Shown: positions 8,039-16,701, numbered from the stretch's first letter. The stretch is 34,941 nt of DNA from Gemmatimonas sp. (GCA_023910675.1 JAAVWC010000031.1:1-34941), one strand, 5' to 3'. Numbers and translations: made by a program. Notes: generated by a model not told the origin, from the letters alone.

Positions 8039-8560
8039 ATGGAGTTCACGTTTACGCTGAAGTATCAGCTCGACCCGTCAGACAACGATCTGATTGCGCT
8101 GGTGGAGCGACTTGGTGCGTCCGGGTGTGACGATGCAATCGTCGGTACCGGGCAGCCTGGGCGCGTGGCGCTCGAGTTCATCCGCGAGGCACCGAGCGCA
8201 CTTGAAGCCATGGCGAGTGCGTTGAGCGATGTCAGCAACGCCATTCCGACGGCCAGACTCATTGAGGCCGCGCCCGACTTGGTTGGCGTTACGGATGTGG
8301 CCGAAATGACGGGAGTCAGCCGTCAAAACATTCGCAAGCTTCTGATCAAGCACGTACAATCGGCCCCCGTTCCTGTTCACGCCGGAGTGTCGTCGCTGTG
8401 GCACCTTGCCGATGTTCTCCCGTGGCTCCAACAGCTTGTGGGCTATCAATACCCGGCCGCCGTTGTGGAAGTCGCACGCGTGGCAGAGCAAATCAACATT
8501 CGCAAAGAAGCCGCGAGGGTTGATCACAATGTTGGCGCGTTTCTTTCTGCCTCTGCATAG
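8039..8560 (+). CDS. HTH DNA-binding protein, putative antitoxin/autorepressor
   Basis: 173 residues from ATG 8039, which has GGAGAG at 5 nt spacing; an ATG at 8024 would add five residues (M-R-R-E-D) and is less well placed. Residues 1-80 form a domain beginning F-T-F-T-L-K-Y-Q-L and containing G-C-D-D-A-I-V-G-T-G-Q-P-G-R, which I recall in uncharacterised proteins of many proteobacteria. Residues about 85-130 are an excisionase/AlpA-MerR-type helix-turn-helix: V-G-V-T-D-V-A-E-M-T-G-V-S-R-Q-N-I-R-K-L, then S-S-L-W-H-L-A-D-V-L-P-W-L. The C-terminal 40 residues look helical. It follows the HicA-like gene by 19 nt behind an operator-bearing promoter, so an antitoxin that represses its own operon is the simplest reading. 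It is not a HicB homologue that I can recognise. Confidence 0.75.
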   Translation: MEFTFTLKYQLDPSDNDLIALVERLGASGCDDAIVGTGQPGRVALEFIREAPSALEAMASALSDVSNAIPTARLIEAAPDLVGVTDVAEMTGVSRQNIRKLLIKHVQSAPVPVHAGVSSLWHLADVLPWLQQLVGYQYPAAVVEVARVAEQINIRKEAARVDHNVGAFLSASA

Positions 8561-8586
8561 GTAAAGAGCCTCTCTGCAGGTTCCGA

Positions 8587-8617
8587 GTCGAGAGCCTGAC
8601 AGCTAAAGGCTCTCGAC
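8587..8617. terminator. Perfect 10-bp hairpin between convergent genes
   Basis: GTCGAGAGCC (8587-8596) and GGCTCTCGAC (8608-8617) are perfectly complementary around an 11-nt loop. It lies 27 nt after the HTH stop codon and 34 nt from the stop of the lectin-like gene on the other strand, so it can end transcription from both sides. No long T run follows. Confidence 0.65.
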
Positions 8618-8650
8618 CTTGTCGTGTCTTGCTTTAAGCCCAGCGCTCCC

Positions 8651-9310
8651 TTACACGGCGAAGCAATAGAACAGGCCGTTCCCGCCGGTCGCCTGCAGCT
8701 CCTTTTGTCCGCATCCGCGCGACGGATGTGAAAAGACCCAGCTGGTGGGGTTCACACCGCCGCCTTGGCGGTCGTGATGCCCCACCGACGCGCTGCCGGT
8801 CGCGCCGTTGCCGGTCCAGTTGCTGCAGGTGCTGTCGTCGGTGCCAGGCTGCACGCGTCCGTCGAGCGTCGAGCCCGTGAGAATGTCGTGCATGTTGGGC
8901 GTGTCGCCGCGGCCGTTCACGATGGCGCCCTTTTCCGTCAGGCTGTTCTCCTTCGACAGCTTGTTCGCATCGCTGTGCAAGTCATCGACGCTGGTGGCCA
9001 CGACGACGCCCTTGGCGTTCTTCCATGGGCCTTTCCCAATGCGGTCGCGGGCGTTGACCGCAGACGCGCCGCCAACGGCCTGCTGACTCAGATAGGCGTG
9101 CCACGCTTTGCCGCGCACGCCGGCCGCTTCGGCGAGCGTGGCGCAGTGCTTGTCGGCGCCGGCCAGGCCACCGAGGTTGGCGCCGTCGCCAGACCCGACA
9201 CTCGTGATGAAGAACGACATGTCCTGCTGCGCGAACACCGGCAACGGACGGGCAGGCGACGACGACAGCGAGGCCGCCACGATGACGACAGGAAGCGAAA
9301 GCATCAGCAT
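8651..9310 (-). CDS. Secreted lectin-like protein
   Basis: 219 residues from ATG 9310, with AAGGAG 8 nt upstream. A signal peptide of about 27 residues ends V-F-A before Q-Q-D. The mature part begins M-S-F-F-I-T-S-V-G-S-G-D-G-A-N-L-G-G-L and contains A-R-D-R-I-G-K-G-P-W, G-R-G-D-T-P-N, D-I-L-T-G-S, C-S-N-W-T, V-G-H-H-D-R-Q-G and S-H-P-S-R-G-C near the end, a set I recall from bacterial proteins annotated 'lectin' with an endostatin/C-type-lectin-like fold. Four Cys in the mature region could form two disulfides. It precedes no obvious partner; the acylase operon ends 36 nt upstream on the same strand, so read-through is possible. The ligand is unknown. Confidence 0.72.
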   Translation of the reverse strand: MLMLSLPVVIVAASLSSSPARPLPVFAQQDMSFFITSVGSGDGANLGGLAGADKHCATLAEAAGVRGKAWHAYLSQQAVGGASAVNARDRIGKGPWKNAKGVVVATSVDDLHSDANKLSKENSLTEKGAIVNGRGDTPNMHDILTGSTLDGRVQPGTDDSTCSNWTGNGATGSASVGHHDRQGGGVNPTSWVFSHPSRGCGQKELQATGGNGLFYCFAV

Positions 9311-9346
9311 GAATACGACTCCTTGAGCAGGGGGGTGAGACTGCGG

Positions 9347-11744
9347 TTAGCGTGGTTGCAACTGCACGACGTCCGCCGTGTACGCCTTCACGGCGCGCGG
9401 TGAGTAAGGAAGTGGCACGAACTGATTGCGTGCCCAGAGCGGAAACAGGTTGGCATAGAACGGGCTGCGCGGATCACCGCTCTGCCCCGGCGTGTTGGTC
9501 GCGATGGCACGGTCCCAGTCGGCGAGGTCCATTACCACCCGCAAGCTGGCGCCGGCGGTCTGGTTGTCCGTGTTCGACGAGGCCAGCAGCGTTTGCGCGT
9601 AGCCGCCACGCGGGAACGGCCCCGGGGAGAGCACGGCCTTGAGCGAATCGGTCACGACGCCGTCGAGCGGATGGGCAATGCGCACATAGTGCATGCGCGC
9701 ATCGCCGTAGCGCCACGTGCTCATGTCGTCGCCAAAGCGTTGGCGCAGATCGCTCACGGCTTCGTTGAAGGCGCGGAAGAGTATGAAGTTGCGTGCGTCG
9801 ACCGGACGCTCGCCGAGGAGTGAGTCGGGCCGAGTGAGCCACTGGATGGTACGGCTGAGCGGGACGGTGCGCATGACCGGCCGCATCTCGAGCGGCAAAA
9901 CAATGTCGGCGGTGTGCGTGAGCAATCGCCGTTCCCACGCCGCATAGATCGCGGCGGCGCGCGAGTCGGCGGTGAGCGCATGGTTCCACTGCAGCAGCGT
10001 ATCGCGCGCCGCCTTCGACGCCGCTGACGTGAACGTGACCTCCCGCAGCAGCGGCACCAGCTGGCGCGAGGCAATCGCTACGGCATCGTGTTGCAAGGCG
10101 CCGGAACTCTGAACCGTGGCCGCCGTGGTGCTATCGAGGACTTCGTGCACCCGGTCGTGACGGAAGGGCTCGGCCCAGCTGCGCGCCAGGGCATCGAAGC
10201 GCGTGTACGAGGGCGACACGTTGAAGGCGTTGGCCGTGCCCACGAAACCGCGCGCCGGATTGGTGACGTGCGGCAGCTGCGCAATGGGGAGCAAGCCGCC
10301 CCACTCGTAGCGGCCATCGCCCGGCACGGGCATGAGCCCGTCCCAGTTACGACGCACCGGGGCCGCACCGGCCGCTTGCCAGCCAATCGTGCCGCTCGTG
10401 TCGGCCCAGATCCAATTGAGGGCGGGCATGCGCGCATAGGTCAGCGCGGCGCGTGCTTCGCTCCACGTGGTCGCCTGATCGAGACGCAACGATGCCAGAT
10501 ACGGGGCGCCGCCCACTTCGAGCCACCCCGCGCGCAGCGCCACCGCCACGTGACGCACGCTGTCCACATACAGCACGGGGCCGTGTCGCGTGTATTGCCA
10601 GGCCACACCCACCGCCGGCGCATTCTTCACGACGACGCTGTCGCGCGTGGTGGTGAAGGGCACGAAGGCGCCGCGATACCGGTACGCGCTGTTCGAAGCG
10701 TTGAGCTGGTACACATACAGGTCTTCGCTGTCGATGCCGAAGATCGTCAGCCCCCACGCGCCATGCTGATTGTGGCCAATGGCCACGCCCGGGATGGCGG
10801 GCTCACCGCCGCCAATGACATCCCACCCCGGTGCCTTGAGATGCACGAGGTACCGCAGGGAGGGAACGGCCATCGTGCGGTGTGGATCGTTGGCGACAAT
10901 GGGACGCCCGCTCGCCGTTTTTTTGCCGCTGAGGACCCAGCTGTTGCTCTCCCACCGGTCGGCGTCGCGACCACCGCTGCTGTCCGCGGCGGGAGCGCCG
11001 GCCTTGCGCCACGAGGTCGCGACTTCATCGGCGCGGAACGATGGCGCGCTGCGCGATCCGTTGTATGCGGCAAGCAGCTGGGCGTCGGTCGCACTTCCCA
11101 CCAGCTGCGCGACCACCGAATCGAGCGCCAGTTTCACGTTGGCCGGGCTCGAATCGGCGGCGGCGCTTGACGGCGTCACTGCCAATGCCGCGCACCGCGC
11201 GCGCCAGCGACGACTCATCTCCGGCATTGCTCGCCAAGGCGTTGTGACGTGACACGACGACGGCCGGCGTCCAATGTCCCGGCGTAATCCCCAGCGCCGC
11301 CAAGTCAGGGGGCATGAGCGACGGCTCAGCGCGGACACGATCCACCCACGCGTTCACTCCGTCGACGAACGCCTGAATGATCTGTGCTCCACGCGGATGA
11401 TAGTGCGCCAGCTCGGCGTTCATGTCGCCGCGATAGCGCATGAGCCGCGCCGCACGGTCGCGAGCTACCCAGCGCGGCCCCAGTGCCTCCGACATGGTGC
11501 CGGTGGCCTGGCGCCGCCAGAGCTCCAGCTGAAACAGGCGATCGCGCGCGGCGCTGTATCCTTGCGCAAAGAACAGGTCGTGCTCGTTCTGCGCTTCGAT
11601 GTGCACCACCCCCGCGCTGTCGCGTGTGAGCGTCACCGGTGCCGTGAGTCCGGCGGTCATCACGGGCGTCGATTGCGCCAGCACCGTGTTGCTCAACAGG
11701 GCGGTGCCTATCGCCAGCGCCGTGGTTCGAAATACCCGTTGCAT
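9347..11744 (-). CDS. Penicillin-acylase-family (Ntn) hydrolase, one-base frameshift near 11175
   Basis: After removal of one base near 11175 this encodes 798 residues from ATG 11744 with a signal peptide ending V-L-A before Q-S. The family is made as a precursor that cuts itself into alpha and beta chains; the nucleophile is the first residue of beta. Here that is Ser266 in E-S-N-S-W-V-L-S-G (codon 10948-10946), followed by the typical A-S-G-R-P-I-V-A-N-D-P-H-R. Q-G-Y-S-A-A-R-D-R-L-F-Q-L-E in the alpha chain is also characteristic. The frame from ATG 11744 runs off into R-R-R-R-F-E-P; the other frame resumes at A-A-A-D-S-S-P-A-N-V-K-L. These enzymes deacylate beta-lactams, acyl-homoserine lactones or other amides in the periplasm; the substrate here cannot be told. 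Its ATG overlaps the stop of the upstream gene (TGATG). Confidence 0.85.
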
Positions 11745-12758
11745 CAGGCGCGCTCCGCTGGTGTAAGTGCGGCCGCAAACTCGGCGACGATTTCCGACGC
11801 CGGTCGGATATCGTGAATGGCGTCGACGCTGCGACCGGCCTGCCAGTAATCGCTGTTCGCTCCCTCCACACTCGACTGCTTCAGCTGCCGCAGTGAACGC
11901 AGCGCGTAGAAGGTGCGGATCCAGTGCTTCGTCTTGCGTCCGCGAAAGAGCATCTTCGCGAAGGGGCCCCACGGTGGTGCCAAGGCGCTGCACGTAGGGC
12001 GTCTTGATGACCGATACCGGCACACCAGTGAGTCGCTCGGTGAGCACTACATCGTTCGACGTGGCGTCGACGATGGCCTGCTTGTAGCGCTGGTCGGAGT
12101 TGCACTCGGTCGTGGCAATGAAGCGCGTGCCGAGTTGCACACCGGCGTAGCCCATGTCGAGCAGGGCACGGAACTGCGCCGGCGAGCCGACGCCGCCAGC
12201 GGCGACCACCGGAAGCCCAAGGCCGCCGACCTCGTCGAGCAGCGTGCGCGCGTCGCGCGAGCCGGTGTGTCCGCCCGCCTCGCGGTTGACCGCCACAAGA
12301 CCGTCAACGCCACCGTCACGCCCCTTGAGCGCCCACTTCATTTCGGTGATGTCGTGATACACCACGCCGCCTGCCGCATGCACGCGGTCGCACACCCATC
12401 GTGGGTTGCCCAGCGACGTGAGAAAGAACCGCACCCCTTCTTCGAGCGCCGTTTCCACCCAGCGCACCATGCGGTTGTGATAGGTCTTGCTGGAGGCTTC
12501 GATGAGGGCGTTGAAGCCAATGGGCGCGCCGCCGCTCAGCGTATTGATCCGCCGCAATCCCTCGCGGAAGTCGTAGCCGTGCACGTACGTGAGTGAAATG
12601 GGTTGCACGATGCCCAGCCCGCCGGCTTTGCTGACCGATGCGACCAGTTCCGGATTGCTGCACGGATACATGGGCCCGCAGATGAGCGGCACACGGATGT
12701 GCGCGTGTCGCGTGAGGGCGGTGCCGGTATCCGGCGCGAGGGCGCTGCTGAGTGTCAT
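11744..12758 (-). CDS. Nitronate monooxygenase (2-nitropropane dioxygenase family), one-base frameshift near 11972
   Basis: 337 residues after removal of one base. FMN-dependent TIM-barrel enzyme of the NMO/FabK group. Visible motifs: I-C-G-P-M-Y at the N-terminus, A-G-G-L-G-I, A-G-G-H-T-G with the active-site His, V-A-A-G-G-V-G and L-G-T-R-F-I-A-T-T-E-C near the C-terminus. The frame is lost in a C run: the minus strand reads GGGGCCCC, and with one C fewer T-V-G-P-F-A-K-M-L-F-R-G-R-K-T-K-H-W follows, as expected for this family. Without the correction the frame fuses into the next gene. Start ATG 12758 overlaps the stop of the DUF4442 gene (ATGA), and its stop overlaps the acylase ATG, so the three form one transcript. 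It may oxidise nitroalkanes or act as an enoyl reductase-like flavoenzyme. Confidence 0.85.
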
Positions 12759-13246
12759 GCGTCTGCCGGAGGAGAGAGACGCCAGTGCACCGTGGCGCGG
12801 GCCACGACGTCGCCGGCGACATCGGTAATGGTGGCGCCCACATCGTGCGTCACACTCGTGGTCACCGCAGTGGGGGCGTGGGCGTGGGTTTCGCACACGA
12901 GACGACCGCGCGCCTTCTTGACGTACTCGATCGACAGCCCCGTCACGATGCCGCGAACACCCGGCGGCAAGGCGGTCATGAGTGCCACGCCGCTGGTCAT
13001 TTCCGCGAGGTTCACCAGGGCGACCGCGTGCACCGACGCGAGATGATTGCGGACCGCGCGCCGGTCGGCCAACTCCACGCGGGCGTATCCCGGACGGACG
13101 TCGGTATACACGCCGCCCACCGAACCGGTGTACGGTGCCGTTTGCCCGACGGCCCAGCTGAAGAGCCGTTTGCCAAAGGGCAGTGGGGCGAAGCGTTGCC
13201 AGTTGCGTAGCAACTGCGCACCGGGTGAGGGATTGGCGCGGGCCAT
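12755..13246 (-). CDS. DUF4442/PaaI-like hotdog-fold protein (putative acyl-CoA thioesterase)
   Basis: 163 residues, intact. Single hotdog-type domain: the helix with N-H-L-A-S-V-H-A-V-A-L-V-N-L-A-E (about 85-100) followed by the strand-rich part (G-I-V-T-G-L-S-I-E-Y-V-K-K-A-R-G-R-L) is typical of DUF4442, related to thioesterases such as PaaI. The N-terminal region (W-Q-R-F-A-P-L-P-F-G-K-R-L-F) also fits. It is the first gene of the minus-strand operon with nitronate monooxygenase and acylase, and the promoter should lie in 13247-13479, which it shares with the divergent glycosyltransferase gene. That spacer holds a weak hairpin (CCAGAG 13305-13310, CTCTGG 13324-13329) but no convincing -35/-10 pair. 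Substrate unknown. Confidence 0.72.
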   Translation of the reverse strand: MARANPSPGAQLLRNWQRFAPLPFGKRLFSWAVGQTAPYTGSVGGVYTDVRPGYARVELADRRAVRNHLASVHAVALVNLAEMTSGVALMTALPPGVRGIVTGLSIEYVKKARGRLVCETHAHAPTAVTTSVTHDVGATITDVAGDVVARATVHWRLSPPADA

Positions 13247-13479
13247 CGTAATCGAATGGGAGGGGCCGGGCGATCTCCCGGCTGGACACCAGAGAGGCTA
13301 CCCCCCAGAGCGCCCGCCCGCCACTCTGGGTTCTCCCGGAGGCATGTATCTTTCCCCGTCCGCCTGTGCGCATGGCCCCGCACGGAACCGGCCCGCGGCC
13401 TCGGCGGGTTCATCGACACGAACGGTCGGCTGCGCCGCGCCGTCGTCACGCGCCTTTCAGGTTCACTCTCAGGGATTTC

Positions 13480-14664
13480 ATGACTCCGGCACCGCTCGTC
13501 ATTCTCCTCGTCGTGCAGGTGTGTCTGCTGCTGGTATTGCTCGCGCGACTGATGCCGGGGTATTCCCGCCGCCCGCCCGTGGCGCCGCGCACCACGCCAC
13601 GCACGGACACCACCGTTACCGTCATGGTGACGACCCTGAACGAAGTGAGCCGGGTAGGACCGTGCCTCGAAGGACTCATGCAGCAGGATGCGCCGCTGCT
13701 CGAGGTGCTCGTCGTCGACAGCCGTTCTACCGACGGGACGCGCGAGCTGGTGCAGGCCGCCGCGGCGCGCGATCCGCGCATTCGCCTCGTGACCGACGAA
13801 CCGCTCCCGCCGGGGTGGGTGGGGAAGGTGTGGGCGCTCGAAAACGGCCTGCGCGAAGCCAAGGGCGAATGGGTGCTCGGCATCGACGCTGACACGGTCC
13901 CGGCGCCCGGGTTGGTGGGTGCCGTCATCGATGCGGTCGAGCAGGACCGGTACGACGTCGCAAGTTTCTCACCGCAGTTTCGTGATCAGACCGCCGCCGA
14001 GCGGTTCGTGCAGCCGGCGATGCTGTGCACCCTGGTCTACCGGTGTGGAGCGGCCGGTGCCACGCAGCCGCCGCCCGATCGCGTGCTGGCCAACGGACAG
14101 TGCTTCATTGCGCGTCGCGACCTGTTGCTGGCCCATGGCGGATACTCCGTGTCGCGCGCCTCGTGGTGCGACGACGTGACGCTCGCCCGCTACCTTGCTG
14201 CCAATGGCGCGCGGGTGGGGTTTCTCGATGGCTCACGCATCATTCAAGTGCGGTCGTACGCCTCGTTGGGCGAAATGTGGCGCGAGTGGGGACGCAGCTT
14301 CGACCTCAAGGACGCCACGCCGCTCTGGCGCCGCTGGCTCGATGTCGCGCTCGTGTGGGCGGTGCAGGCGTTACCGCTTCCGGTGCTGCTGGCACTAGGC
14401 GCCGGCATGCTGACCGGTTCTGTAGACCTTGCGACCTCGCCGAACGCGATGCTCTGGCGGGCGTTGCTGCTCGTGAACGGATCGGCGCTGTTCATCCGCT
14501 GGTTCATGCTCGTCGCCCTCAGCGGATCGTATGCGGAGCGCGGCGCGACGTTCTGGTTGTCGTGGCTGGCCGACGTGGCGGCGGCGTGGCGCCTTACCCT
14601 CAGTACCGCGAAGCGCCCCAAGGCGTGGCGGGGCCGTGCGTTCGAGCACTTGGCGACCTCCTGA
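13480..14664 (+). CDS. Family 2 glycosyltransferase, CruG-like (putative carotenoid glycosyltransferase)
   Basis: 394 residues from ATG 13480 (AGGGA just upstream); an upstream in-frame ATG at 13366 adds 38 Arg/Pro-rich residues that look non-coding. One N-terminal transmembrane helix (about 5-24), then a GT-A domain: V-M-V-T-T-L-N-E, V-V-D-S-R-S-T-D-G-T, P-L-P-P-G-W-V-G-K-V-W-A-L, metal-binding D-A-D (136-138), A-N-G-Q-C-F-I-A-R-R, W-C-D-D-V-T-L-A-R-Y. Two or three C-terminal membrane helices follow. The spacing and wording of these motifs recall cyanobacterial CruG, the 2'-O-glycosyltransferase of carotenoids, and Gemmatimonas is known to make glycosylated carotenoids. No other carotenoid gene is nearby, so the substrate remains an inference; HpnB-type hopanoid enzymes share some motifs. 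Confidence 0.78.
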   Translation: MTPAPLVILLVVQVCLLLVLLARLMPGYSRRPPVAPRTTPRTDTTVTVMVTTLNEVSRVGPCLEGLMQQDAPLLEVLVVDSRSTDGTRELVQAAAARDPRIRLVTDEPLPPGWVGKVWALENGLREAKGEWVLGIDADTVPAPGLVGAVIDAVEQDRYDVASFSPQFRDQTAAERFVQPAMLCTLVYRCGAAGATQPPPDRVLANGQCFIARRDLLLAHGGYSVSRASWCDDVTLARYLAANGARVGFLDGSRIIQVRSYASLGEMWREWGRSFDLKDATPLWRRWLDVALVWAVQALPLPVLLALGAGMLTGSVDLATSPNAMLWRALLLVNGSALFIRWFMLVALSGSYAERGATFWLSWLADVAAAWRLTLSTAKRPKAWRGRAFEHLATS

Positions 14665-14740
14665 GCCTGGAGATGGCGCGGCGCGTGTTCGTTTTCTGTT
14701 CGGGTGGCTCGCTCGGTTGAGAAGGCTGTGTGTCGAAACG

Positions 14741-14810
14741 TGCAAATATTGCAGCGTTGGCACATCGATGCTCGCCAAACATTGGTAAATCGGTCCGTTT
14801 GTGTTACGGT
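14741..14810 (+). promoter_or_regulatory. AT-richer control region upstream of the P-II/AmtB genes
   Basis: Within the 231-nt spacer before the P-II gene, 14741-14753 is the near-palindrome TGCAA-ATA-TTGCA, and 14775-14785 is CCAA-ACA-TTGG. A weak promoter can be drawn: TTGGTA (14782-14787), 17 nt, TACGGT (14805-14810). A sigma-54-like TTGGCAC at 14756-14762 is followed by GC one base too early for a good -24/-12 pair. The stretch is clearly less GC-rich than its surroundings, as expected for a regulated start. Confidence 0.3.
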
Positions 14811-14895
14811 TGGTGCAGAATACGCATGGTTGTGGTAGCGCTTGGTGGGTGTCGGTTTCGCGGATGTCGGAGTTTCCTTTTCTCCTTTCTCGCTC

Positions 14896-15306
14896 ATGAA
14901 GCTCATCGTCGCCATCATCCGGCCGGAAAAGCTGGCGGATGTCAAACGCGCCCTCTTTCAGGTGGGCGTGACGGGTATGACCCTCTCGCGTGTCAGCGGA
15001 CACGGCGGAGAGCGGGACGTGGTCCAGCAGTATCGTGGCGAATCGGTGGTGCTCGAGTTCCACGAGAAGGTGCGGATCGAGATGGCGTGCTCGGAGGATT
15101 TCGTCGAGCGCACCATTCAGGCGATCTGCGACGGGGCGCGTACCGGCGACGTGGGTGACGGCAAGATCTTCGTGCTCCCCCTCGACCATACCGTGCGCAT
15201 TCGCACGGGCGAACGTGACAACAACGCGCTGACCGCAGTCAACGCCGACGAAATCATGCGTCAGACGCAGCTCGAAATGCGGGCGCCCACGCGAGGAGAC
15301 TACTGA
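14896..15306 (+). CDS. P-II nitrogen regulatory protein lacking Tyr51 and Gln39
   Basis: 136 residues from ATG 14896, chosen because the protein then aligns without gaps to E. coli GlnB from M-K-L-I-V-A-I-I-R-P. Trimeric P-II proteins bind ATP/ADP and 2-oxoglutarate and plug AmtB through the T-loop. Conserved here: G35, G37, Y46, K58, T83-G84, D88-G89-K90, R101, R103. Changed: residue 39, normally the Gln that helps bind Mg-ATP and 2-oxoglutarate, is Glu; residue 51, the Tyr uridylylated by GlnD, is Val; residue 49, the cyanobacterial phosphoserine, is Glu. A C-terminal extension of about 24 residues follows the core. Its stop overlaps the amtB start (TGATG), so the two are translationally coupled and this is best called GlnK-like by context. 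Confidence 0.9.
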   Translation: MKLIVAIIRPEKLADVKRALFQVGVTGMTLSRVSGHGGERDVVQQYRGESVVLEFHEKVRIEMACSEDFVERTIQAICDGARTGDVGDGKIFVLPLDHTVRIRTGERDNNALTAVNADEIMRQTQLEMRAPTRGDY

Positions 15307-16682
15307 TGCCGGCGAGCGGGTTGTCCGCGCTGCCCCTTCTCGCTGTGGCGCAGGAAGCGGCGGCTCCCACCGTGTCGGCCGGCGACACGGCGTGGGTCCT
15401 CATGAGCACCGCGCTGGTGCTGCTCATGGTGCCGGGGCTCGCGTTCTTCTACGGCGGGCTCGTGCGCACTAAGAGTGCGCTCAACACCATGCTCATGAGC
15501 CTGGGCGCGTTGGGCGTGGTGACGGTGCAGTGGGTGCTCGTTGGCTACAGCCTCGCCTTCGGCCCCGGCCCGTCGTGGATTGGCGGGCTCGAGTGGCTCG
15601 GCTTCATCGGCGTGGGCACCTCCCCCAACCCCACCTATTCGGCGCTGCTGCCGCATGTACTCTTTGCGGCGTTTCAGGCGATGTTCGCGGGCATCACGGT
15701 CGCGCTGTTCAGCGGTGCGATCATCGACCGGATGCGCTTTGTCGCGTACCTGACGTTCGGTGTCATCTGGACCACGATCATTTACGACCCCCTCGCGCAT
15801 TGGGTGTGGGGCGACGGCGGGTGGTTGCGGACGCTGGGTGCCCTCGATTTCGCGGGCGGCACGGTCGTGCACATTTCCGCCGGGACGACGGCCGTCGTGC
15901 TGGCGCTGTTCCTCGGCCCCCGTCGCGATTTCAAGCGTATTCCGAACGTGCCGCATAACGTACCGTTCGCGCTGCTGGGCGCCGGTCTGCTCTGGTTCGG
16001 CTGGTTCGGCTTCAACGCCGGGTCGGCGCTCGCCGCCGACGGCATTGCGGCCAATGCGCTCGTGACGACGCACGCTGCGGCGGCGGCGGGCATGATGGCG
16101 TGGCTCGTGCTCGAACTGGTGAAGGGCGGGCGGGCGACGGCCGTGGGCGCGGCAACTGGCGCCGTGGTCGGACTCGTCGCGATCACGCCGGCCGCCGGCT
16201 TCGTCACGCCGCTGTCGGCGCTCGCGATGGGCGCCCTCGCGGCCCCGTTCTCGTTCTTTGCGCTCCACTACCGCCCCAAGACGCGCCTCGACGACACGCT
16301 CGACGTCTTTGCCTGTCACGGCGTGGCGGGGATCATGGGGGCGGTGCTCACGGGCGTCTTCGCGTCGAAGGCGGTGAATCCTGCCGGCGCGGACGGACTG
16401 CTGCGCGGCAACGCCGGCCTGTTGGGGGTGCAGATTCTCGCCGTCGTGGCGACGATCGCCTTCGCGGGCATCGCGAGCACGGGCATTCTGTACGCGCTGC
16501 AGGCGGTCATGCGCCTGCGCATTTCGGTTGACGTCGAAGTGCAGGGCATCGACATCGCGGAACATGGTGAAGAGGCGTACCACGGCGGCGACCTGTCCGA
16601 CCTGACGGGGCGGAAGACGGCGCTCGGCGATGCCGTCGTGCTGACGGCGAAGGAATTGGCGGGAGTACCGCGGGTCGCCTAG
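15306..16682 (+). CDS. amtB: Ammonium transporter AmtB
   Basis: 458 residues from ATG 15306, overlapping the P-II stop by one base. Amt/Rh/Mep channel with eleven expected transmembrane helices: F-F-Y-G-G-L-V-R near the first, D-F-A-G-G-T-V-V-H-I with the first pore His, W-F-G-W-F-G-F-N-A-G-S-A, and D-V-F-A-C-H-G-V-A-G-I with the second pore His. The first about 25 residues (L-P-L-L-A-V-A-Q-E-A-A) may be a signal peptide, as in E. coli AmtB. The cytoplasmic tail contains V-Q-G-I-D-I-A-E-H-G-E-E-A-Y, the usual P-II-interacting end, followed by an extra 35 residues. It should take up ammonium under control of the P-II protein encoded before it. Confidence 0.96.
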   Translation: MPASGLSALPLLAVAQEAAAPTVSAGDTAWVLMSTALVLLMVPGLAFFYGGLVRTKSALNTMLMSLGALGVVTVQWVLVGYSLAFGPGPSWIGGLEWLGFIGVGTSPNPTYSALLPHVLFAAFQAMFAGITVALFSGAIIDRMRFVAYLTFGVIWTTIIYDPLAHWVWGDGGWLRTLGALDFAGGTVVHISAGTTAVVLALFLGPRRDFKRIPNVPHNVPFALLGAGLLWFGWFGFNAGSALAADGIAANALVTTHAAAAAGMMAWLVLELVKGGRATAVGAATGAVVGLVAITPAAGFVTPLSALAMGALAAPFSFFALHYRPKTRLDDTLDVFACHGVAGIMGAVLTGVFASKAVNPAGADGLLRGNAGLLGVQILAVVATIAFAGIASTGILYALQAVMRLRISVDVEVQGIDIAEHGEEAYHGGDLSDLTGRKTALGDAVVLTAKELAGVPRVA

Positions 16683-16701
16683 CCTTTCTGGGCTTTCTCT
16701 T

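Noticed and set aside
11025..13373. Single 782-residue fusion of nitronate monooxygenase and the acylase N-terminus
   Set aside because: The apparent fusion comes from an extra C near 11972 that moves the first protein into the frame of the second; correct ends with overlapping stop and start codons exist for both genes.
14756..14770. Sigma-54-type promoter before the P-II gene
   Set aside because: TTGGCAC is followed by the GC dinucleotide one base too early for the fixed -24/-12 spacing, so it is only a near miss.
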